Source: Streptomyces sp. CB03234
Lineage (GTDB): Bacteria; Actinomycetota; Actinomycetes; Streptomycetales; Streptomycetaceae
Length of the DNA: 64,000 bases
Direction: 5' to 3'
Assembly (NCBI RefSeq): GCF_001905885.1
Contig: NZ_LIYH01000002.1
Coordinates: forward strand, 859,591-923,590
Shown: positions 17,139 through 25,812 of the stretch, piece after piece
Layout of the letters: each line of letters opens with the position of its first letter
Numbering within the stretch: the stretch's first letter is position 1
The notes under the pieces: generated by a model
Told to the model about the DNA's origin: nothing
The model's database searches: none
What the model saw: only the letters and a program-made list of their open reading frames with translations
Position numbers and translations under genes: made by a program

Positions 17139-18440
17139 TCAGGGGGGTGTCGGGCCGGCCGGGGGGACCGTGTCGGCGGGGGCGTCCTGGTACTCCGGGA
17201 GCGTCAGGTGGGCCTCGGCGCCGCCGGAGGGGGCGTTCGTGAAGTGCAGCTCCGCACCGATGACCGACGCCTGCCCCGCCGCGATGGTCAGCCCCAGCCC
17301 GTGGCCCTTGCTGCCGCTCTCCGTACGGAACCGCTGCGGCCCGTGTTCCAGGAGGTACTCCGGGTACCCCGGACCGTGGTCGCGGACCGTCACCACCGGG
17401 CCGTCCACCGTCAGGGCGACCGGCGGGCGGCCGTGCTTGTGGGCGTTGGCCACCAGGTTCCCCAGCACCCGTTCCAGGCGCCGCTTGTCCGTCTCCACGC
17501 GCGCGTCCCGGACGATCCGTACCTCCGTGTCGGTGCCCGAGGCCCGCACCACGCGCTCGGCCAGCGGGCCCAGCTCGTGCACGTCGAGGTCGACCTTCTC
17601 GGTGCGCGCGTCCAGCCGGGAGATCTCCAGCAGGTCCTCCGTCAGCGCCCGCATCGCCTTCACCCGGTCCCGCACCATCTCCGCGGGCCGCCCCGGCGGC
17701 AGCAGTTCGGCCGCCGCCGACAGCCCGGTCAGCGGTGTACGCAACTCGTGCGCCACGTCCGCCGTGAAGCGCTGCTCGCTCTCCAGCTTGCCCTGGAGGC
17801 TGGACGCCATCGTGTCCAGTGCCCCGGACACCGTGGCGACCTCGTCCTCCGGGTGCGAAGGGTCTTTCGTACGGGGGTCGTTGACGCGCGCGTCCAGGTC
17901 GCCCGCGCTGATCCGCCGTGCCACCTGCGCCGTCAGGTGCAGCCGCCGCGTCACCCGGGTCACCGCGAACGAGCCGACCAGCAGCGTCGCCCCGATGGCC
18001 AGCACCGACGAGCCGAGGATCGCCTTGTCCAGCCCGCTGATGGTGCTCGCGCTCAGCGAGTAGTCCACGCGCACCGCCAGCGCCCGGCCGTCGGCGGGCC
18101 CGGCCGCCCACATGGTGGGCCGGCCCGCGAGGTCGTCGGCCACCAGCGTGCCGCGCTCGCCCCGGACGGCCAGGCCCCGCAGCGAGGACGGCAGGCCGTC
18201 CGGGTCGACGCCCGCGTACGACGGCAACGGCTCGCCCGCCTCGTACGCGCGCGTGACCTCCTCCAGCCGGTCCAGCGCCTTCTCCCGGGCGGTGTCCACC
18301 GTCTGACGGGTCACCGACACATGCACCAGGGCGCCCAGCAGGGCGGCCAGGGCGCAGCACATCACCGTGATGAAGACGCCGGCCTTCCAGGTCAGCGTCG
18401 CCATCCAGGCAGGCAGGCGCAGGCGTCGCGGGCGTCGCAT
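17139..18440 (-). CDS. Sensor histidine kinase
   Basis: Membrane histidine kinase of 433 residues. Two membrane helices (ITVMCCALAALLGALVHV near 22-40 and SVLAIGATLLVGSFAV near 140-155) flank an extracytoplasmic sensor of about 100 residues; then HAMP, HisKA with H-box FTADVAHELRTPLTG (phospho-accepting His), and HATPase_c with N-box LGNLVANAHKHG, G1 RDHGPGYP and G2 GHGLGLTIA. ATG 18440 overlaps the stop of the lipoprotein gene as ATGA. No response regulator gene is next to it, so its partner is encoded elsewhere or upstream genes were rearranged. Confidence 0.92.
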   Translation of the reverse strand: MRRPRRLRLPAWMATLTWKAGVFITVMCCALAALLGALVHVSVTRQTVDTAREKALDRLEEVTRAYEAGEPLPSYAGVDPDGLPSSLRGLAVRGERGTLVADDLAGRPTMWAAGPADGRALAVRVDYSLSASTISGLDKAILGSSVLAIGATLLVGSFAVTRVTRRLHLTAQVARRISAGDLDARVNDPRTKDPSHPEDEVATVSGALDTMASSLQGKLESEQRFTADVAHELRTPLTGLSAAAELLPPGRPAEMVRDRVKAMRALTEDLLEISRLDARTEKVDLDVHELGPLAERVVRASGTDTEVRIVRDARVETDKRRLERVLGNLVANAHKHGRPPVALTVDGPVVTVRDHGPGYPEYLLEHGPQRFRTESGSKGHGLGLTIAAGQASVIGAELHFTNAPSGGAEAHLTLPEYQDAPADTVPPAGPTPP

Positions 18441-19153
18441 CACGCACCACCCCGCCCCGGAGACGGAGTCGGCGGCACCGGCTTCACCCGGATGATCTCG
18501 TCCCGCGTCGGCAGCATCGTCCGCTGCTGGGCGTCCCACGACCACGCCGTGCGGTACTCGTATCCCGGGATGCCCGCCGAGACCACCCGTACGACCAGGT
18601 CCTTGCCCGCGAGCTGTACGCCCACGACCTGGTCGACGGTCGACATGATCCGGGTCAGGCCGCCCTTCTCGGGCATGTACACACGAAGGCCCGTCTGCTG
18701 GTCGGGCATGCGGATGCCGACGACCAGCTCGTCCTTGCCGTCGCCGGTGAGGTCCCGGTAGTACGGCGTCATCACCGGGCACCGCCTCGGCTCGCGCTTG
18801 CACTCCCGGATCTGCCCGGCCGTCTCCTGGTACATCCCGTCCGGCCCGCTGTACTCGTCGGGGTGCGCCGCCACCTCGGCCTGTACGACGTCCACCGGGT
18901 CGACCCGGTGGACGTCACCGCCCGGTACGCGCACGCCGGGCACCTGCGCGGTGTCGCTCTCGCCGTAGTCGTACGGAGGCGCCGTGACGGGTGGCAGGTC
19001 CGGCCACAGCCGGACCGGGCCGATCGCCGTCGGCGTGGGGCCCGCGCTCTGGAGCTCACCCGCGTCGCCGCAGCCCGCCAGCACCAGCGACGCGGCCACC
19101 GCCACGCCGGGCAGCAGCAGCGCCGCGTACACGGCCGGGCGGTGCGGGCTCAC
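18440..19153 (-). CDS. Lipoprotein coupled to histidine kinase
   Basis: Lipoprotein of 237 residues with signal peptide and lipobox LAGC (Cys near residue 28). The middle contains PYYRDLTGDGKDELVVGIRM, an FG-GAP-like calcium-binding loop DxTGDGxDE, followed by beta strands. Translational coupling to the kinase suggests that it modulates sensing at the membrane, like CseA or AfsQ3 lipoproteins next to other Streptomyces kinases; that role is inferred. GTG start with CAGGAG upstream. Confidence 0.85.
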   Translation of the reverse strand: MSPHRPAVYAALLLPGVAVAASLVLAGCGDAGELQSAGPTPTAIGPVRLWPDLPPVTAPPYDYGESDTAQVPGVRVPGGDVHRVDPVDVVQAEVAAHPDEYSGPDGMYQETAGQIRECKREPRRCPVMTPYYRDLTGDGKDELVVGIRMPDQQTGLRVYMPEKGGLTRIMSTVDQVVGVQLAGKDLVVRVVSAGIPGYEYRTAWSWDAQQRTMLPTRDEIIRVKPVPPTPSPGRGGA

Positions 19154-19244
19154 GGTGCTCCTGACTGGGGACGGGGCCGGGCTTCCCGTAAACCTTATTC
19201 GTACGGAAGTCCTTTTTGTCGACTCGTACGCCCGGCACCCGCCG

Positions 19245-19493
19245 TCATCGTGCCCGCGACGCGTCGCCCGACAGCATCCGGTCCGCCTGCTCGCGCGTGA
19301 TCCGCTCCTCCGCGCCGCAGAACGTGCACTGCGTCGCGTACGACGTCGAGAACGGGAACAGCGGCACGAAGAACAGCGTGAACTTGGTGGTCTTCTTCCG
19401 CAGCGCGTGCGCGGCCGGATTGCCGCACCGGCCGCACACCAGCGTCAGCATCGCCAGCTGCTGGAGGTACCCCTTCGTCCCGAAGATGATCAT
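19245..19493 (-). CDS. Zinc-ribbon protein
   Basis: Small protein of 82 residues with two CxxC pairs, VCGRCGN (near 20) and CTFCG (near 56), flanking a hydrophobic FTLFFVPLFPF segment; this is the zinc-ribbon type found widely in actinobacteria, function unknown. ATG 19493 overlaps the upstream HEAT-repeat stop (ATGA), which supports this start over the longer open frame. Confidence 0.82.
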   Translation of the reverse strand: MIIFGTKGYLQQLAMLTLVCGRCGNPAAHALRKKTTKFTLFFVPLFPFSTSYATQCTFCGAEERITREQADRMLSGDASRAR

Positions 19494-21709
19494 TCGCCGG
19501 TCTCCTCCCGGAAGTGGCCCAGTGCCCGCCGGCACAGCGCCAGCAGCTTCTCGTCGTGGTGGACGTCGTGGTCGCCCGAGGTGCCCTCCGACACGTTGTG
19601 CCGGCGCGTGCGGGCCAGCTCCGCCTGCAGCAGCGGGGCGGCCTCCGCCGGCACGGACCCCAGCTCGGCGAGGCACTCGGCGATCTCCACGCGCGTGTGC
19701 CGGTTCTCCCTCCAGGCTCCCACCAGCACCGGCGTGGCCTCCCGGACCTCCCCGGTCACCCGGCACAGCGCCACGGCCGCGTCCACCCGCAGCCACACCT
19801 CGGGCACCGCCAGGCACGCCCGCAGCTCCGGCGCCGCGGCCACGGCAGCCCGCCCCATCGCGCCGACCGCCCACGCCGCCTTCCGCCTGCGCGCCGCGTC
19901 CGGCGCGCGCAGCAGGGCGCGCAGCCCCGGCAGTACGGCGCCGGCGTCGCCCTCCACGGCCCACAGGGCCCGGGCCGCCGACGTCGACACCGCCACCGAG
20001 CAGTCGTCCAGCAGCGCCCGCAGGTCACCGGCCGCCTCGCCCGCCGCCGGCCCGAACGCGGTCAGCGCCCGCAGCGCGGACCCCACCACCCACTCCCGGC
20101 GGAACGCGGGCGCCCCGCGCAGCACCCGCAGCACCTCCGGCAGCGCCTCCGCCGCGCCCAGGTGCGCCAGCGCCAGCAGCAGCGGGCTCGCCTCCTCGCC
20201 GAGCTCCTCGTCCAGCGGCAGCCCGCCGAGCCGGTGCCGCAGCGCGGGGATCAACGGGGCGCCGTCCTTGCCCAGGTGGGGGATGGCGTAGCCCAGCCGG
20301 CTGTCCAGATCGGGCTGTTGCAGGGCACGGGCCAGCGCTGGCACCGCCCGTGCATCACCGGTACGGGTGAGGGCCAGCAGCGCGTTGCTCAGCCCGAACC
20401 GGCCGCCCACCCGCTCCGGCGCCCAGGGCGCCGGGTCGGCCGCCACCTTGGCCGCCAGCGCGTCCGCCGCCGGGCGGGCCACCTCGAACAGGGTCTCCAG
20501 CCTCGCCACGGCGGCCTCGCGCAGCCGCGGCTCGGGATCGGCCAGCTGCGCCCCGACGAGCCGCACGACCTCGTCGTACGCCCCCCGCCATGTGCGCAGC
20601 AGGCCGCCGCACATCCACACCGCGTCCGCCCGCCGGCCCCAGTCGGGGCTGTGCAACTGGGCGGTGACCAGCGCGATCCGGTCCTCGACCCGGTCGTCCA
20701 GGGCGCTGTGCAGCGTCCGCAGCAGGTCGTCGGCCCACGCCGCGCCGCGCCCGGCCCGCTGCTCCTCGCGCAGCTCCCGCAACTGGCCCACCAGGGTGGG
20801 CGCACCGGGCCGCGCGTCGAACGGCTCCGGCAGCTCGGTGACGTCAGCCAGGTCGGCGAGGTCGGCGACATCGGCGAGGTCGGCCAGCTCGCACAGTTCG
20901 GCCAGACCGGTCGGGTGTGCCGGCAGGGCCCACCCACCCGCCACCGACGGAGCCGCGTCCCGTCGTCCGGGCGCCTCCCGCAGCCGGTCCAGCAGCTCCG
21001 TCACCGTCACCACGACGTCGCCGGGCAGCCGCGCGGGGGCGCACCGCGCCAGCTGGGCGAGGGCCGCGAGGCGCAGCGCCGGGTCCTGGGCGGCGCCCAT
21101 CAGCCAGCCGAGCCAGTCGACGATCTCGTCGCGCAGCGACTCGTACCGCAGCGCGATCCGGCCCACGGCCTCCACCAGGGCGAGCCGCACCTCCGTGTCG
21201 GTCTCGACGGTCAGCCGCTCCCGGAGCAGGCCCAGCACCCGCGCGGGATCCCCGTGCAGCGAGGCGAGCGCGCCCGGCGCCGCGAGGCGCACCTCCCGGT
21301 CCCTGTCGCCGACGAGCGCGAGGAACACGTCCGCGCCGGCGGCGACGGCGGCGGCCGCCATCGCGTAGTTCGCCGCGTCCTCGAACTCCTCGTCGTCTGG
21401 ATCCAGTTCGTCCAGCTCGTCGTCGCCGCCCAGGTCGATGCCGCCGATGCTGGTCAGCAGCTCGACGATGCAGCCGCGGTCCTGCACCCCGGGTGTGGCC
21501 ACCAGCTCCAGCAGGAAGGGGATGCAGGCGAGCGTCGAGTCGTACACATCGCCCTGGTGGTGCACCGCGCCGTACATGCCGTCCAGCGCGACCTCCCGCT
21601 CCACCGGGTCGGGAGAAGCGAGCCCGCGCAGCAGCTCGGGCACATCGTCGGCCGGACCGTAGGCATGACCCAGCGAGGCCCAGTCGACCTCGTCGATCCC
21701 CGTGAACAT
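19490..21709 (-). CDS. HEAT-repeat (PBS lyase-like) scaffold protein
   Basis: Protein of 739 residues composed of HEAT/PBS-lyase-type helical repeats, for example DREVRLAAPGALASL, DTEVRLALVEAVGRIAL, EPRLREAAVARLETL and DAARRRKAAWAVGAMG. It begins with FTGIDEVDWASLGHAYGPADDVPELLRGL, the standard opening of a Streptomyces family. A short Leu-Ala-Asp repeat (LADLADVADLADLADV) lies near residue 280. Such proteins mediate protein-protein contacts; partner unknown. ATG 21709 has a GGGAGGG Shine-Dalgarno; the open frame extends further upstream without repeats. Confidence 0.85.
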   Translation of the reverse strand: MFTGIDEVDWASLGHAYGPADDVPELLRGLASPDPVEREVALDGMYGAVHHQGDVYDSTLACIPFLLELVATPGVQDRGCIVELLTSIGGIDLGGDDELDELDPDDEEFEDAANYAMAAAAVAAGADVFLALVGDRDREVRLAAPGALASLHGDPARVLGLLRERLTVETDTEVRLALVEAVGRIALRYESLRDEIVDWLGWLMGAAQDPALRLAALAQLARCAPARLPGDVVVTVTELLDRLREAPGRRDAAPSVAGGWALPAHPTGLAELCELADLADVADLADLADVTELPEPFDARPGAPTLVGQLRELREEQRAGRGAAWADDLLRTLHSALDDRVEDRIALVTAQLHSPDWGRRADAVWMCGGLLRTWRGAYDEVVRLVGAQLADPEPRLREAAVARLETLFEVARPAADALAAKVAADPAPWAPERVGGRFGLSNALLALTRTGDARAVPALARALQQPDLDSRLGYAIPHLGKDGAPLIPALRHRLGGLPLDEELGEEASPLLLALAHLGAAEALPEVLRVLRGAPAFRREWVVGSALRALTAFGPAAGEAAGDLRALLDDCSVAVSTSAARALWAVEGDAGAVLPGLRALLRAPDAARRRKAAWAVGAMGRAAVAAAPELRACLAVPEVWLRVDAAVALCRVTGEVREATPVLVGAWRENRHTRVEIAECLAELGSVPAEAAPLLQAELARTRRHNVSEGTSGDHDVHHDEKLLALCRRALGHFREETGE

Positions 21710-21807
21710 GCCGTCCCTCCCCGCGAACACTGCATTAAGGGGCAATAGTGCACCACACCACCGACAGCCGTGCCCCGGCAATCGGACACGCACCGACCGT
21801 CTCTCCG

Positions 21808-21851
21808 GCCCGACTCCGGCTCGTCTCCGCGCCCGACTCCGGCTCGTCTCC
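21808..21851. repeat. Short tandem direct repeat in spacer
   Basis: A 21-bp unit beginning GCCCGACTCCGG occurs at 21808-21828 and again at 21831-21851. The surrounding spacer (21710-21933) between the HEAT gene and the divergent NERD gene has no other evident gene. Confidence 0.6.
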
Positions 21852-21933
21852 ATGCCCGGCTCCCGCCCTTCTCCCGCTCTTCTCTTGCCCCCGAGAGGCC
21901 CGGCTGTTCCCATGGGCGTGGGGGTGATGGGGC

Positions 21934-22734
21934 ATGACCGCACTGCGCGTCACGCCGGTTGGCCGGGGCGGCGGTCACCGGCTGTGGGTCAGCCTGCCGG
22001 ACGGCCGGGACGTCGCCTGGTACGACCGGGACAGCGGCCGGATCAGCCTGCTGTCCGAGGCGTACGAGGACGAGGTGCGGGCCGCGCTCGCGCCCTACGT
22101 CACCGGCGAGGTCACCGTCGGCCCGCCGCCCGTCCCCACCGCCTCCGACCTGGACCGTCTCACCCTCCACCCCGACGACGACCTCGCCCCCAACCGCCCG
22201 GGCGAAGCCCTGCACGCCGCACTCCAGGCCACCGCCCGGCGCCGTTTCCCCCGCCTGGACCCGCGCCTCGCGCGGCTCGCCGCGCAGGCGCGCGTCGGGG
22301 ACGCCCTCGACGGGCTGGACGGGGCGGGCTGGCGGGTCCTGCACTGCGTACCCCTGCCGGGCTCCGCCCTGATCGACCACCTGGCGATCGGCCCCGCCGG
22401 CGTGCTCGCGGTACGCACCGTCGCGGCGCGCGGCCGACGGGTCCGGATCGCCGACCCGGCGGTCGCCACCGGCCGCGCGGCGCCCGAGCCGCTCCTTCGC
22501 TGGGCCCGCCGCGACGCCGAACGGGCCGCGCACGCCCTGGCCACGGCCGTGCGTCCGGTCCTGGCGGTGGCCGACCCGGGCCGCCTGGACGTGCTGCCGG
22601 GCCTCGGGGACGTACGGGTGCTGAGGGACGGCGAGATCCCGTCCCTGGCGAGGCTCGGGGGTGTACTGAAACCGGCGGACGTGGAAGCCCTGTACGCGAC
22701 GGCCCGCGACCGCCGTACCTGGCTCCGCCTCTAA
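21934..22734 (+). CDS. NERD-like (nuclease-related) domain protein
   Basis: Protein of 266 residues. Residues 80-215 match the NERD fold: an aligned GDALDGLDGAGWRVLHCVPLPGS followed by IDHLAIGPAGVLAVRT, where the conserved Asp of the D-x-hydrophobic strand is present but the expected Lys of the [E/Q]xK motif is Arg/Thr. The catalytic site may therefore be degenerate. The first 70 residues form a small beta domain. Stop codons of this gene and the convergent ligase gene overlap by 4 nt. Confidence 0.75.
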   Translation: MTALRVTPVGRGGGHRLWVSLPDGRDVAWYDRDSGRISLLSEAYEDEVRAALAPYVTGEVTVGPPPVPTASDLDRLTLHPDDDLAPNRPGEALHAALQATARRRFPRLDPRLARLAAQARVGDALDGLDGAGWRVLHCVPLPGSALIDHLAIGPAGVLAVRTVAARGRRVRIADPAVATGRAAPEPLLRWARRDAERAAHALATAVRPVLAVADPGRLDVLPGLGDVRVLRDGEIPSLARLGGVLKPADVEALYATARDRRTWLRL

Positions 22735-23636
22735 CCCGGCTCCTTCAGCCGCAGCACCGTCGTCACCGTGTGCCGGGTCGTGCCGGTCGCCACCTCCGCC
22801 GTCAGCTCCGGCGGTACGCGGCGGTAGGGCACCTCGCCGAGGCCCACCGCCATGGCCGTGTCCGCCTCGCCCGGCGTCAGGGCGGCGAGCGCGGCACCCG
22901 CGCGGACGCGCAGCGCGGGGGGCAGGGGGCTGGAGACGACGGGGGTGTCGTCGTCGGGGAGGACCACGACGAGGGAGGCGGGCCGCTGCTGGGCACCGGT
23001 GAACCCGACGACCACCGCGTCCCAGGTGTCGGTGTGCCGGATCTTGCGCCACGCGCGCGTGCCCGCCTTGTACGGCTGGTCCAGGCGCTTGACGACCAGG
23101 CCCTCGACGCCGATCTCGGGCAGCGTCTCGTACCAGGTGGCGGCCAGTTCCGGGTCGGTCGTCATGGGGACGTGCTGGATCGGCGGGCCCAGCTCCGCGA
23201 GCAGCTCCACCAGCCGCTCGCGGCGGTCCGCGTACCGCCGGCGCCGCAGGTCGGCGCCGTCCGCCGCGAGCACGTCGAAGGCGGCGTACGAGGCGGGCAG
23301 CCGCCGCGCCAGCCCGGGCGCCCGCCCGGGGGTGGCGGCGGCCCGGCCCTGGACGGCGGCGAAGTCGATGCGGCCCTCCCGCCAGACGACCACCTCGCCG
23401 TCCAGCACCGTGCCGTCGGGCAACTCCCGGGCGGCCGCCACCAGATCGGGGAACGCGGCGGTGACGATCCGCCCCGAGCGGGCCTGGAGGACCACCCCGG
23501 GGCCCTCACCCGCCGCCTCCCGGAAGATCACCATCCGGTGACCGTCGAACTTGGGTTCGTACGCCAGTCCCGCCTCGCGCGGCAGTGCTTCCACGGTCTG
23601 CGCGAGGGCCACCTTCAGGGGAGGTTTCAGCATCAT
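22731..23636 (-). CDS. ATP-dependent DNA ligase of LigD type
   Basis: Nucleotidyltransferase of 301 residues: catalytic motif I EPKFDGHR (Lys near residue 30, adenylated in the reaction), motif III region YAAFDVLAADG, motif IV IGVEGLVVKR and motif V WRKIRH, then an OB-fold with VVVGFTGAQQRPASL. It seals breaks in non-homologous end joining. ATGATG at 23636 overlaps the polymerase gene stop, so the two LigD activities are separate but coupled proteins. The 3'-phosphoesterase domain of fused LigD proteins is not present. Confidence 0.92.
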   Translation of the reverse strand: MMLKPPLKVALAQTVEALPREAGLAYEPKFDGHRMVIFREAAGEGPGVVLQARSGRIVTAAFPDLVAAARELPDGTVLDGEVVVWREGRIDFAAVQGRAAATPGRAPGLARRLPASYAAFDVLAADGADLRRRRYADRRERLVELLAELGPPIQHVPMTTDPELAATWYETLPEIGVEGLVVKRLDQPYKAGTRAWRKIRHTDTWDAVVVGFTGAQQRPASLVVVLPDDDTPVVSSPLPPALRVRAGAALAALTPGEADTAMAVGLGEVPYRRVPPELTAEVATGTTRHTVTTVLRLKEPG

Positions 23637-24517
23637 GGCAGCGGCCCCGCCCGGTCCGGGTCCAGCAGCGGCGCCAGCAGGTCCCCGTAGTCCGTCAGGC
23701 GCGGGGCCATGTCCTCCATGAGGAAGACCAGCTGCGCGGGGTTGCCGCAGGCCTCGACCTCCTCCCAGGTCACGGGTGCGGAGACGGCCGGTTCGCGGCG
23801 GGCGCGCAGGGTGTAGGGGGCGGCCGTCGTCTTGGCGGCGTTGTTCTGGCTGTGGTCGACGAAGACCTTGCCGGGTCGCAGGGACTTGGTCATCCGGTGC
23901 ACGACCAGCGCCGGAAGGTCCGCCTCCGCCTCGACGGCGAGCTGCTTCGCGTACGCCTGGACCCGCTCCGAGGGTGCCGGCTCCAGCGGCACGTACAGGT
24001 GCAGGCCCTTGGCGCCGGACGTCTTGGCGTACGCCTCCAGTCCGTCCGCCGCGAGCCGCTCCCGCAGCCAGAGCGCGACCTTGCAGCATTCGACGACGGT
24101 GGCGGGCGCGCCGGGGTCGAGGTCGAGGACGAGCCGGTCGGCGAGGGCGGGGGCGTCGGCCAGCCATTGGGGGGTGTGGAACTCCACGACCAGGTTCGCC
24201 GCCCACATCAGGGAGGGGAGGTCCTCGACGATCACCTGGTGGGCGTTCTTGTCCTCCGATCGGGGGACGGAGACGGTTTTCACCCAGGAGGGTGTGCCGG
24301 GCGGCGGGTTCTTGGTGAAGAACAGCTGGCCGTCGGGGCCGTCCGGGTAGCGGAGGAACGACAGGGGGCGGCCCAGGAGGTGGGGGAGGAAGGCGGGGGC
24401 GGTGGTCGCGTAGTAGTGCAGGATCTCGCCCTTGGTGGTCCCGGTGGCGGGGTGGATGACCTTCTCCAGGTTGCTGAGCGCCAGCCGCCGCCCCTCCACC
24501 TCCGTGATCGGCGTCAT
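23633..24517 (-). CDS. LigD-type primase-polymerase (PrimPol)
   Basis: NHEJ gap-filling polymerase of 294 residues. The sequence has the archaeo-eukaryotic primase features: LDLDPG metal-binding motif (near residue 133), TSGAKGLHLYVPL (near 165) and VFVDHSQNN (near 228), with WVKTVSVPR and SLMWAANLVVEFH blocks upstream. It is divergent from ku with 40 nt between starts, an arrangement typical of a coordinated NHEJ locus. ATG 24517 is chosen; the open frame upstream crosses the ku promoter region. Confidence 0.92.
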   Translation of the reverse strand: MTPITEVEGRRLALSNLEKVIHPATGTTKGEILHYYATTAPAFLPHLLGRPLSFLRYPDGPDGQLFFTKNPPPGTPSWVKTVSVPRSEDKNAHQVIVEDLPSLMWAANLVVEFHTPQWLADAPALADRLVLDLDPGAPATVVECCKVALWLRERLAADGLEAYAKTSGAKGLHLYVPLEPAPSERVQAYAKQLAVEAEADLPALVVHRMTKSLRPGKVFVDHSQNNAAKTTAAPYTLRARREPAVSAPVTWEEVEACGNPAQLVFLMEDMAPRLTDYGDLLAPLLDPDRAGPLP

Positions 24518-24557
24518 ACGATGAGAATCCCATGAATCGGTACGAAAGGGATGAACC

Positions 24558-25580
24558 GTGCGATCCATATGGAATGGCGCCATCTCGTTCGGTCTGGTCA
24601 GCATCCCTATCAAGCTGGTGAACGCGACCGAGAACCGGTCCATCTCCTTCCGGCAGATCCACACGGAGGACGGCGGCCGGATCCGCTACCGCAAGGTGTG
24701 CGAGCTGGACGGCGAGGAGGTGTCGTCGGAGGAGATCGGCAAGGCGTACGAAGAGGCCGACGGGACCATGATCCAGATCACCGACGAGGACCTGGCCCAG
24801 CTGCCGCTGCCGACCGCCAAGACGATCGAGATCGTCGCTTTCGTACCGGCGTCGCAGATCGACCCGCTCCAGATCGACACGGCGTACTACCTGTCGGCGA
24901 ACGGCGTGCCGGCCGCGAAGCCGTACACGCTGCTGCGCGAGGCGCTCAAGCGCAGCGACCGGGTCGCGATCGCCAAGTTCGCGCTGCGCGGGCGCGAGCG
25001 GCTGGGAATGCTGCGGGTCGTCGACGACGTCATCGCCATGCACGGGCTGCTGTGGCCGGACGAGATCCGCAGCCCCGAGGGCGTCGCCCCGGACACCTCC
25101 GTCACCGTCCGGGACGCCGAACTCGACCTGGCGGACGCCCTGATGGACACGCTCGGCGAGGTCGACATCGAGACCCTGCACGACGACTACCGGGAGGCCG
25201 TCGAGCAGATGATCGCCGCGAAGGCGGAGGGCGCCGAGGTCGCCGCGCCGAAGGAGGAGAAGCCCGGCGGCCAGGTCATCGACCTGATGGCCGCCCTGGA
25301 GAGCAGCGTACGCGCGGCCCGCGAGGCCCGCGGAGAGGGCGAGCCGGAGGCGTCCGTGCACGAACTGCCGGGCCGCAAGAAGACCGCCGCCCGGGCCGCG
25401 CCCAAGGAGAGTGGCGGGAAGAAGTCCACGGCCAAGTCGTCCGGGACCGCGAAGAAGGCGGCCCCTGCCCGCAAGTCCACCTCGAAGACGGCCGCGAGCG
25501 GAACGAAGGCGGCCGACAAGAAGACCACGGCGAAGAAGTCCACCACCAAGAAGGCATCGCCCCGCAAGCGTGCCTCCTGA
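24558..25580 (+). CDS. ku: Ku-type end-binding protein
   Basis: Ku homodimer subunit of 340 residues that encircles DNA ends and recruits the LigD enzymes. The start RSIWNGAISFGLVSIPIKL, RYRKVCELDGEEV and TAYYLSANGVPAAKPYTLLREAL are signature segments of bacterial Ku. The last 85 residues are Lys/Ala/Ser-rich (KKTAARAAPK, KKSTTKKASPRKRAS), a basic tail that in other bacteria aids DNA binding. GTG start with AAAGGGA upstream. A large hairpin lies 20 nt after the stop. Confidence 0.95.
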   Translation: MRSIWNGAISFGLVSIPIKLVNATENRSISFRQIHTEDGGRIRYRKVCELDGEEVSSEEIGKAYEEADGTMIQITDEDLAQLPLPTAKTIEIVAFVPASQIDPLQIDTAYYLSANGVPAAKPYTLLREALKRSDRVAIAKFALRGRERLGMLRVVDDVIAMHGLLWPDEIRSPEGVAPDTSVTVRDAELDLADALMDTLGEVDIETLHDDYREAVEQMIAAKAEGAEVAAPKEEKPGGQVIDLMAALESSVRAAREARGEGEPEASVHELPGRKKTAARAAPKESGGKKSTAKSSGTAKKAAPARKSTSKTAASGTKAADKKTTAKKSTTKKASPRKRAS

Positions 25581-25600
25581 CCCCTGGCGCCGGCGAGACG

Positions 25601-25671
25601 GCGTTGTGGGCGGTACGGGACACCCAGAGCCCGCGCCCACGCCAGGTGGTGTCCCACACCGCCCACAACGC
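25601..25671 (+). terminator. Long hairpin after ku
   Basis: Arms 25601-25624 and 25648-25671 pair over 24 bp with two mismatches (22/24), enclosing a 23-nt loop. It starts 20 nt after the ku stop. No T-run follows, as is usual for Streptomyces terminators. The next 140 bp (25672-25812) have no certain gene; one plus frame reads SGYLAPYLEDVSGTF to a stop at 25767 and may be a gene remnant. Confidence 0.7.
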
Positions 25672-25812
25672 GTCCGCCTTCGGGCTACCTCGCGCCCTAC
25701 CTGGAGGACGTGAGCGGCACCTTCGCAGGCGGCACGTTCACCGACCAAGCGCGCCCCGGCTCTGAGTAGCCGTACTCATGACCGGTTCACCGCCCGGAAC
25801 CAGACTGCCGGC

